A DNA stretch of 64,000 nt from contig NZ_AGFX01000011.1 in the NCBI RefSeq assembly GCF_000236805.1, positions 1 to 64,000 on the forward strand, given 5' to 3'. Every line of letters begins with the position of its first letter. Positions within the stretch are counted from its first letter, which is position 1. Source of the stretch: Paenibacillus peoriae KCTC 3763. Its GTDB lineage: Bacteria > Bacillota > Bacilli > Paenibacillales > Paenibacillaceae. The notes beneath the pieces were generated by a model. It worked only from the letters and a program-made list of their open reading frames with translations. It was not told the DNA's origin and searched no databases. Of the stretch, positions 54,854 to 64,000 are shown one piece after another. The translations under genes were made by a program, and so were the position numbers.

Positions 54854-55873
54854 ATGAATGAACGTTATTCAAGACAGATCTTGTTTAGACCCATCGGCGG
54901 TGAAGGACAGCGTAATCTGTCCGCAGCTGTTGTCACCATTATTGGTTGCGGGGCGTTGGGTTCCGCTATTGCCGAAACACTGGTAAGGGCTGGTGTTGGG
55001 GAGCTTCACCTGGTTGATCGTGATTATGTGGAACTGTCGAATCTGCAACGTCAGCAGCTGTTCACGGAGCAGGATGCTGCGGAAATGCTGCCCAAGGTCA
55101 TGGCTGCCGAAAAAAGACTGAAAGCCATACGAGAAGACGTACGTTTGTACACATATCTCGACAACCTGGATGCCGAGCTTGTTCAAGAGCTTGCTGGCAA
55201 AAGCACATTGTTGATGGATGCTACGGACAATTTTGAAACCCGCCTACTTATAAACGATGCCGCACTGAAGACCGGAATTCCATGGATTTACGGAGCCTGT
55301 GTTGGAAGCACGGGCGTCGTTTTTCCTTTCGTACCGGGCGAGTCGGCCTGTTTTCGCTGCCTTCTGCCATCACTGCCGGCGATCAATCAGACCTGCGATA
55401 CGGCTGGAATTATTTCGCCCGCAGTCCAGGCGACAGCCGCCCTCCAATGTGCAGAAGCCATGAAGTGGCTGACCGGTAGACGTGATAAAATGCGCCGCAA
55501 GGTTCATCTATTTGATCTCTGGGAGAACACACAGATGGACATAGGGATTTCCCGCATCCGTAACCAGGATTGTCCAACCTGTGGAGAACACCCTGCATTT
55601 CCTGCACTGACTGCACCGCGTCGCTCGGCGTATGCTGCGCTGTGTGGACGGGATGTCGTGCAGGTTCTTCCGGACCCTAATCGTCCGATTACACTCGATG
55701 ATGCTGAGAAAATGGGCAGACTTATGGCCGAAAATGTAAAAAGAACTCCTTATTTCGTTGAGTTCTATGCCTTTAAGCATCGAATGATTTTATTCAAAAA
55801 CGGAAGGCTTCTCATTCACGGTATTGGAAGTATTGCCAAAGGTCAAAAGCTATATCATCAGTTGTTCGGCTGA
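54854..55873 (+). CDS. moeB: ThiF/MoeB family adenylyltransferase (molybdopterin synthase sulfurylase)
   Basis: A 339-residue E1-like enzyme that adenylates the MoaD C terminus. The ATP site shows VTIIGCGALGSAIAETLVRA and VDRDYVELSNLQRQQLFTEQ, with MDATDNFETRLLINDAA. Zinc cysteines occur as CFRC and CPTC. Context with moaE, moaD and moaA favours MoeB over ThiF. ATG 54854 has AGGGGG 7 nt upstream; GTG 54851 is also in frame. It follows narK by 61 nt and may share its transcript. About 90 nt separate it from moaE. Confidence 0.9.
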   Translation: MNERYSRQILFRPIGGEGQRNLSAAVVTIIGCGALGSAIAETLVRAGVGELHLVDRDYVELSNLQRQQLFTEQDAAEMLPKVMAAEKRLKAIREDVRLYTYLDNLDAELVQELAGKSTLLMDATDNFETRLLINDAALKTGIPWIYGACVGSTGVVFPFVPGESACFRCLLPSLPAINQTCDTAGIISPAVQATAALQCAEAMKWLTGRRDKMRRKVHLFDLWENTQMDIGISRIRNQDCPTCGEHPAFPALTAPRRSAYAALCGRDVVQVLPDPNRPITLDDAEKMGRLMAENVKRTPYFVEFYAFKHRMILFKNGRLLIHGIGSIAKGQKLYHQLFG

Positions 55874-55962
55874 ACATGAGAATGCAGATATAAGACGCAG
55901 AAGTTATTAGATAGAGTTTGTCATCATAGAATGGTTTGCACGGTGGCTGGAAGGTGGAAAAG

Positions 55963-56406
55963 ATGAGTGTTTTTGAAATCGTGACTGAGCCTATTGTTCC
56001 GCAGACTTATGCGGATTATGTCCTAAGGCCGGAAGCGGGAGCAGTGACCGTGTTTACTGGGCACGTCCGGGAGTGGACCGAAGGTGTACGAACCTTATAC
56101 CTCGCTTATGAGGCCTATGTGCCCATGGCCCAAAAAAAGCTCGCGGAAATTGGTCGCGAAATCGAAGAAAAATGGATAGGGACCAAAGTGGCTATTGCAC
56201 ACCGGATTGGCGAGCTTCAAATCGGTGATATTGCCGTTGTCATTGCCGTTTCTTCACCACACCGCTCGAATGCGTATGAGGCGAATGAATATGCGATCGA
56301 ACGAATCAAAGAAATAGTCCCAATATGGAAACAAGAGATTTGGGAAGATGGAACGCAGTGGGTCGGAAATCAAAGGAAAAAGCCGAAGGAGATCATTTAT
56401 GATTAA
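55963..56406 (+). CDS. moaE: Molybdopterin synthase large subunit
   Basis: A 147-residue catalytic subunit that inserts sulfur into precursor Z. Motifs: GAVTVFTGHVREWTEGVRTL, YEAYVPMAQKKLAEIGREIE, VAIAHRIGELQIGDIAVVIA, and VSSPHRSNAYEANEYAIERI, followed by PIWKQEIWEDGTQWVG with the catalytic Lys. ATG 55963 has AAGGTGG 5 nt upstream. It overlaps moaD by 8 nt, coupling the two subunits. Confidence 0.95.
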   Translation: MSVFEIVTEPIVPQTYADYVLRPEAGAVTVFTGHVREWTEGVRTLYLAYEAYVPMAQKKLAEIGREIEEKWIGTKVAIAHRIGELQIGDIAVVIAVSSPHRSNAYEANEYAIERIKEIVPIWKQEIWEDGTQWVGNQRKKPKEIIYD

Positions 56407-56632
56407 GCTGTACTATTTTGCAGGACTCCGTGAGGTGACGGGAAAAGCTGAAGAAATGGCAGATTTGGCAGGCCAAACTGTAGGCGACTTATACAATTGG
56501 ATAACAGATCAATATCCAGCTGTGTCAATCAGTTCTGTACGAATTGCATTAAACGAGGAGTACGCGTTGCCCACGGATGTGGTGCAGGATGGAGACGTTA
56601 TAGCCTTTATTCCGCCAGTCAGCGGCGGCTAA
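56399..56632 (+). CDS. moaD: Molybdopterin synthase small subunit
   Basis: A 77-residue ubiquitin-like sulfur carrier. It begins [20 protein letters not shown] and ends in PPVSGG, the diglycine tail that becomes the thiocarboxylate. ATG 56399 lies 7 nt after AAGGAG inside the end of moaE; the longer open frame starting at 56348 is out of context. Confidence 0.94.
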   Translation: MIKLYYFAGLREVTGKAEEMADLAGQTVGDLYNWITDQYPAVSISSVRIALNEEYALPTDVVQDGDVIAFIPPVSGG

Positions 56633-56669
56633 TGAGAACGATGCTAAACAACTAGAAAGGAGGGGGCGT

Positions 56670-57686
56670 ATGAATTTTCATCCACTGAAAGACACGTTGC
56701 AGCGGCCGATTCGTGACCTGCGTATATCGGTTACGGACCGCTGCAATTTCCGCTGCTCCTATTGCATGCCCAAAGAAATTTTCGGTGACGATTACGCCTT
56801 TCTTCCCCAAAATAAATGTCTGTCGTTTGAGGAGATTCACCGGCTGACGAAGCTCTTTGTATCTTTGGGTGTAAAAAAAATCCGACTCACGGGCGGCGAA
56901 CCATTAATGCGCAGGAATCTACCCGACCTGGTCTCCCAAATCCTGTCCATTGACGGAGTGGAAGATGTCGGCTTGACCACCAACGGTATGCTGCTAGGAC
57001 AGCAGGCTAAGCCTCTCTATGACGCGGGGCTACGACGGCTTAATGTCAGTCTGGACGCTCTGGACCCTGAGCTGTTTGGGCGGTTGAATGGGCGGGGGAT
57101 TAAGCCTGATGTTATTTTGAAGCAGATCAAACATGCAAGAGAAATCGGCTTTGAAATCAAGGTCAATATGGTAGTTCAAAAAGGCGTTAATGACTCGGAA
57201 ATTTTGCCGATGGCTGCTTATTTTAAGGAGCAGAGAATAACCCTTCGCTTTATTGAGTTTATGGATGTAGGTAATGACAACGGATGGAGCTTCAAAAAGG
57301 TACTAACCAAAAAAGAAATCGTTGAACGACTTAAGAATGCGTACGAGCTGGAGCCAGTGGACCGGGATTACTTTGGAGAAGTGGCAAAGCGTTATCGTTA
57401 TAAAGACAGCGATGCACAGGTTGGCTTTATTACTTCGGTTTCTGAATCGTTTTGTTCATCCTGCACACGTGCCCGCTTATCGTGCGATGGCAAGTTTTAT
57501 ACATGTTTGTTTGCTTCAGGCGGATTTGACCTACGCCAGATGCTTCGTAATGGTGCGAATGACCAGGAATTACTCGATGTGATTACTTCAGTATGGGAAC
57601 AACGCACAGACCGGTATTCCGATGAACGTACTGAACAGACAGCAAACAACAAAAAAAAGATTAACATGTCCTACATTGGTGGTTGA
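56670..57686 (+). CDS. moaA: GTP 3',8-cyclase MoaA
   Basis: A 338-residue radical SAM enzyme for the first step of molybdopterin synthesis. The SAM cluster motif is CNFRCSYC in [20 protein letters not shown]. It also has [38 protein letters not shown], and the C-terminal cluster [20 protein letters not shown]. The C terminus ends MSYIGG; the GG tail is essential in this family. AAAGGAGG stands 8 nt before ATG 56670. Last gene of the nar/mo island. Confidence 0.95.
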   Translation: MNFHPLKDTLQRPIRDLRISVTDRCNFRCSYCMPKEIFGDDYAFLPQNKCLSFEEIHRLTKLFVSLGVKKIRLTGGEPLMRRNLPDLVSQILSIDGVEDVGLTTNGMLLGQQAKPLYDAGLRRLNVSLDALDPELFGRLNGRGIKPDVILKQIKHAREIGFEIKVNMVVQKGVNDSEILPMAAYFKEQRITLRFIEFMDVGNDNGWSFKKVLTKKEIVERLKNAYELEPVDRDYFGEVAKRYRYKDSDAQVGFITSVSESFCSSCTRARLSCDGKFYTCLFASGGFDLRQMLRNGANDQELLDVITSVWEQRTDRYSDERTEQTANNKKKINMSYIGG

Positions 57687-57756
57687 CATTTTATACCAGG
57701 GAAATGTGCTGTATTAATTGTGATCGTCCCCAGAAAAGAAAGCGCAAACATTTTTG

Positions 57757-57785
57757 TTGGCAAAGCTTAAATTAAGTGTTATTAT
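57757..57785 (+). promoter_or_regulatory. SigmaA promoter of the lic/bgl operon leader
   Basis: -35 TTGGCA at 57757-57762, 17-nt spacer, -10 TATTAT at 57780-57785. The transcript would begin near 57792, directly at the RAT element. Confidence 0.75.
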
Positions 57786-57792
57786 GATCTTG

Positions 57793-57821
57793 GGATTGTT
57801 ACTGAAAAGGCAAAACCCGAG
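57793..57821 (+). promoter_or_regulatory. Ribonucleic antiterminator (RAT) upstream of licT
   Basis: GGATTGTTACTGAAAAGG followed by CAAAACCCGAG matches the LicT/SacY RAT family and overlaps the terminator arm beginning at 57806, so the two RNA folds exclude each other. Confidence 0.85.
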
Positions 57822-57864
57822 GCATGGAACTTATATTTCCATGTGTTGGGTTTTGCCTTTTCAT
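57806..57864 (+). terminator. RAT-linked terminator upstream of licT
   Basis: AAAAGGCAAAACCC at 57806-57819 pairs with GGGTTTTGCCTTTT at 57848-57861; inner CATGGAA/TTCCATG stem also present. T-rich tail. Confidence 0.88.
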
Positions 57865-58276
57865 TTAGCGTACTAAGCTTTGCGATATCCTGCACGATAT
57901 GAATATTTGGCCCAGCCATAACGCAGAAAGGTGAGTGATGTTAAGCCTTACAAGTGCTGAACAACAAAGATGATGACGTCAACCAACAAAGCGACAGCCG
58001 AGAAATGATGCAGGACGTGGTTAACCGACTAATATCCATTTTTACAAAACGGAATATCAGATCGGTTTGGGAGCACTCAAGATCATTCAGGGAAAACGTA
58101 AGGCTTTTATCTCTTGAAATGAATGCGTTTTCATAATATGGAGTTGTAAATCGTCACCTTTCCATTTTGGTTTACGACGAAGGTTTGATCGGCTATTACC
58201 GTCTTGTGACCTATCTGAAATTTCGCCCAGCATCTAAATCCTTTTTTTAATGATTGTGGGATAAGGGGGCAGTTAG
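57865..58276. other. Leader between terminator and licT
   Basis: About 410 nt. A 60-codon frame at 57954-58136 (DDDVNQQSDSREMMQDVVNR) looks protein-like, and a good RBS (AAAGGTGAG) at ~57930 leads into another frame (MLSLTSAEQQR then stop). Together they could be one frameshifted small gene of ~70 residues. No family recognised. Confidence 0.35.
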
Positions 58277-59110
58277 ATGATCATAACGAAGATATTTAAT
58301 AATAACGCCATAATAGCCAAAGATTCAAAAAGGGATGAATTTGTTGTTATGGGCCGTGGTATTGCATTCAAAAAGAGTGCAGGAGAGCAAGTAGAAGAGC
58401 AGTTAATTGAAAAGGTGTTCGTGCTTAAACAAAAAGATGCTTCAGAGAAATTTAAATTATTGTTAGAGGATGTTCCTACAGAATATGTTTCGTTATGCTA
58501 TGACATCATTGAATATGGAAAAAGCATATTAGAAGCACAATTGAGCGATTATATATATGTTTCGCTTACGGATCACATGAACAATGCATTTAAAATGTTT
58601 GATGAAGGATTTAAAAATACTAATCCGTTAATTTGGGAAATCAAAAAATTTTACCCCAAGGAATTTGGGGTTGGATTAAAAGCACTGGACTTTATTGAAG
58701 ATGAAACGGGCAAACGCTTGTCAGAAGATGAAGCAGGTAATATAGCTCTTCATTTAATCAATGCTCAAGTAAACAGCTCCTACAATAAGGTAGCAGATGT
58801 TGCACAGCAAACTCAAAAAATACAGGATATCTTAAATATTATTAAATACTCTTATAACACGACCCTGGATGAACACTCGATCGGCTATGAGCGATTTGTT
58901 ACACATTTAAGATTCTTCTTTCAGCGATTAAATAAAAAAGAAAAAACAGAACTGGAAGACGATTTTCTGTGGAGGCAAGTGAAAGCAAAGTATAAAAAGG
59001 CCCATGGCTGTATGCTGAAGATCGAGAAATACTTGAACACGGTATTGTCAGATGAGGAAAAGCTGTATATCACGATTCATATTCAGCGTTTGACCCAAAG
59101 ACAAAATTAA
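58277..59110 (+). CDS. licT: BglG/LicT family transcription antiterminator
   Basis: A 277-residue RNA-binding regulator. The CAT RNA-binding domain is MIITKIFNNNAIIAKDSKRD with GRGIAFKKSAGEQVEE. PRD1 (residues ~65-170, His in SLTDHMNN and ALHLINAQ) and PRD2 (VTHLRFFFQRL, ITIHIQRL) follow. PTS-dependent phosphorylation of PRD histidines sets activity. It binds the RAT elements at 57793 and 59120 to prevent termination and so controls itself and bglP-bglH. AAGGGGG stands 7 nt before ATG 58277. Confidence 0.94.
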   Translation: MIITKIFNNNAIIAKDSKRDEFVVMGRGIAFKKSAGEQVEEQLIEKVFVLKQKDASEKFKLLLEDVPTEYVSLCYDIIEYGKSILEAQLSDYIYVSLTDHMNNAFKMFDEGFKNTNPLIWEIKKFYPKEFGVGLKALDFIEDETGKRLSEDEAGNIALHLINAQVNSSYNKVADVAQQTQKIQDILNIIKYSYNTTLDEHSIGYERFVTHLRFFFQRLNKKEKTELEDDFLWRQVKAKYKKAHGCMLKIEKYLNTVLSDEEKLYITIHIQRLTQRQN

Positions 59111-59119
59111 ATAACACTT

Positions 59120-59148
59120 GGATTGTTACTGGTAATGCAGGCGAAACC
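59120..59148 (+). promoter_or_regulatory. RAT element upstream of bglP
   Basis: GGATTGTTACTGGTAATGCA followed by GGCGAAACC, a close match to the LicT RAT consensus, overlapping the terminator arm that begins at 59139. Confidence 0.9.
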
Positions 59149-59188
59149 AACCTAGATCGAATTGGATCTGTTTGGTTTCGCCTTTTTT
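59139..59188 (+). terminator. RAT-linked terminator between licT and bglP
   Basis: AGGCGAAACCAA at 59139-59150 pairs with TTGGTTTCGCCT at 59172-59183, followed by six or more T; an inner GATC-N-GATC pairing extends the stem. Confidence 0.92.
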
Positions 59189-59280
59189 ATAAATACCAGT
59201 ATTTTGTATAAATCAATTCCCTTGAAAGCACATTATATGGATAGGCTATTATTACTGATTTAAAACTCTCTCGGGATTGA

Positions 59281-61227
<1,947 letters not shown>

Positions 61228-61257
61228 CCCTATGGGAAAGTAGCATTTTGATTATGC

Positions 61258-61305
61258 GCCTAGGCTTCCAACGGGCTTTTGTACGAAGCCGGAGGGAGCC
61301 TGGGC
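61258..61305. repeat. Imperfect hairpin between bglP and bglH
   Basis: GCCTAGGCT (61258-61266) and AGCCTGGGC (61297-61305) form a 9-bp stem with one G-U; an inner TTCC/GGAG continues it. No T run. It may stabilise the upstream mRNA. Confidence 0.4.
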
Positions 61306-61328
61306 AACAAAAATGGAGGAGGAATTAA

Positions 61329-62789
<1,461 letters not shown>

Positions 62790-62853
62790 ATTGTAGCGAC
62801 TGATTTGCGAGTGGAGTAGGAACCCAGAAACGGATTTTAAAAAAAGATATAGC

Positions 62854-62892
62854 CAGCGCGTGCCGATGTTCCATGGGTACGCGCTGTTTCAT
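62854..62892 (+). terminator. Terminator of the bgl operon
   Basis: CCAGCGCGTGCC at 62854-62864 region pairs with GGGTACGCGCTG ending at 62886, then TTTCATTTCC. Confidence 0.75.
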
Positions 62893-62953
62893 TTCCCTGG
62901 AATGAAAACAGTCTGGAGATCTGGTCAAATCGTTCATATTCAGCTATGATTAT

Positions 62954-62968
62954 TGATAATGATTCTCA
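62954..62968. promoter_or_regulatory. Fur box upstream of the AraC regulator
   Basis: TGATAATGATTCTCA matches the Fur 7-1-7 consensus TGATAATNATTATCA at 14 of 15 positions, 44 nt before the start codon. Confidence 0.8.
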
Positions 62969-63011
62969 TTTATAGGTTCAGGCTGAATGAATACATTTGA
63001 GGTGAATGCTT

Positions 63012-63974
63012 GTGAATTCAAGTTCATTATCATTAATATACCAGCGCTATTTGGAAAAAACTCCGTTTAAGCAACAGAATGAACATACCTATATGATTTT
63101 GCCGGAAGCGGGTCATGGGCATATTTACCGGGTTACAACATATAGCGGAATTGAAATTGTGTATTCACATATCCAATACTATGATCCATACCCGACCCAA
63201 TTTGCCTCCAGTGGACAAATGATTGAGCTTCAATTTGCGCTTTCCGGGAAACGTCATGTGAGTGTAGACGGTCTTGATTATACACTTCCGATAGGGCGGG
63301 GAGCCCTTATTTTTTTGCAGGATTTTAAAGCGTATTTTGAGCCTCCGGTTCATGAGCAATACACATCATTTGCACTCGGCATCCCTGTCTCATTGTTTAA
63401 TTATGCAGCCTCGCAGCTGATGGCTCGTCAGCAGGCAGCCATTGAATTTGATCAAATTCTCAAGGGAGCTGCATTTCATCATTTTGATTTTGAACTGGAT
63501 CACAGAAGCAAAGTGATGATTGAGCATTTGATAAAAGATCTGAAAAGTGTGCATAGATCCCCTTTATTAATGGAGGCAGCGGCATTAGAGATTTTAAACA
63601 GGTATATGATTCAATTATTTGATTTAACGCCCATGCCTGAAGGGTTGTCCAAAGAAGATGTCAGAAAGCTGCATCTGGCCCGGCAAATCCTTGAATCTAG
63701 CATGATTGATCCTCCCTCACTGATCACATTATCCAGAAAAGTTGGCCTTAACGACTTTAAATTAAAAAAAGGATTCAAAGCGTGCTTTGGAACTACTGTA
63801 TTTGAATATTTGCGCCAAATTCGTCTGGATTATGCGATGAAGCTGCTACGAAGCCAGGAAAGCAATGTGACAGAGGCTGCGATGGCTGTAGGATATAGTA
63901 ATGTGAGTGCATTTTCAGAGCAATTTTTCCGGGAATATGGAGTAAAGCCATCGGCAATAAAGAAAGTATTTTAA
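63012..63974 (+). CDS. AraC family regulator, Fur-controlled
   Basis: A 320-residue regulator of the PchR/YbtA-like type. The N-terminal ~210 residues are a sensor (GHIYRVTTYSGIEIVYSHIQ; MIELQFALSGKRHVSVDGLD). The C terminus is the AraC HTH pair: SLITLSRKVGLNDFKLKKGF and VTEAAMAVGYSNVSAFSEQF. The Fur box in front suggests iron-starvation control, and such regulators usually activate siderophore uptake genes, probably just beyond the window. GTG 63012 has GAGGTG 7 nt upstream; ATG 63006 is too close to it. Confidence 0.88.
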   Translation: MNSSSLSLIYQRYLEKTPFKQQNEHTYMILPEAGHGHIYRVTTYSGIEIVYSHIQYYDPYPTQFASSGQMIELQFALSGKRHVSVDGLDYTLPIGRGALIFLQDFKAYFEPPVHEQYTSFALGIPVSLFNYAASQLMARQQAAIEFDQILKGAAFHHFDFELDHRSKVMIEHLIKDLKSVHRSPLLMEAAALEILNRYMIQLFDLTPMPEGLSKEDVRKLHLARQILESSMIDPPSLITLSRKVGLNDFKLKKGFKACFGTTVFEYLRQIRLDYAMKLLRSQESNVTEAAMAVGYSNVSAFSEQFFREYGVKPSAIKKVF

Positions 63975-64000
63975 AATTAAAATCCGTTTAACCGCAGATT

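Noticed and set aside
59222-59240. cre (CcpA) site upstream of bglP
   Set aside because: TTGAAAGCACATTAT matches the cre consensus only partly, missing the central CG and the right half.

Overview
The window is chromosomal DNA from a low-to-mid GC Gram-positive rod, most likely Paenibacillus of the P. polymyxa group. This is inferred from strong AAGGAGG-type ribosome binding sites with frequent TTG/GTG starts, a staphylococcal/bacillary NreABC-Nar nitrate respiration locus, a LicT-controlled beta-glucoside PTS operon, an (R,R)-butanediol dehydrogenase and a copper-amine-oxidase-like/VWA surface protein. No rRNA, tRNA or CRISPR array was seen.

Layout. 1-3.8 kb: the 5' part of a VgrG-like contractile-injection/phage-tail gene (minus strand, runs off the left edge), a WYL regulator, a DJ-1/PfpI protein and a VOC protein. 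4.4-22 kb: an AT-rich accessory island. It holds a five-gene operon that I read as a Druantia type I-like anti-phage system in the order druB-C-D-E-(hairpin)-druA. After it come a decayed IS3-family element carrying a ~235-bp insert, a DNA methyltransferase fragment, a second decayed IS3-family element, an uncharacterised soluble plus four-helix membrane gene pair, and an XRE regulator divergent from a small unknown gene. 22-31.4 kb: housekeeping genes tldD-tldE, thrC, gdhA, marR-nitroreductase and an amino-acid permease. 31.5-40.2 kb: an AraC/siderophore-binding-protein in-frame fusion with an internal Fur box, bdhA with a divergent lacI-type regulator and operators, a lipoprotein, a gene-poor stretch with small ORFs, and a CAO/VWA protein.

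40.2-57.7 kb is an anaerobic nitrate respiration island: ywiC, a radical SAM protein, hemY, ric/scdA, narGHJI, nreABC, narK, moeB, moaE, moaD and moaA. It supplies the enzyme, transporter, oxygen/nitrate sensor, heme branch, Fe-S repair and molybdenum-cofactor genes. Four promoters there (ywiC, ric, narG, narK) carry AGGG-N4-CCCT palindromes, matching the known NreC site, each centred about 32 bp upstream of a -10-like hexamer. narG carries an in-frame TAG at codon 121, so the reductase may be inactive in this strain.

57.7-62.9 kb: a licT-bglP-bglH beta-glucoside operon with two RAT/terminator antitermination switches. 62.9-64 kb: an AraC regulator behind a Fur box. Coordinates, motifs and repeats were read by eye from the sequence; family assignments rest on recognised motifs and not on database searches.
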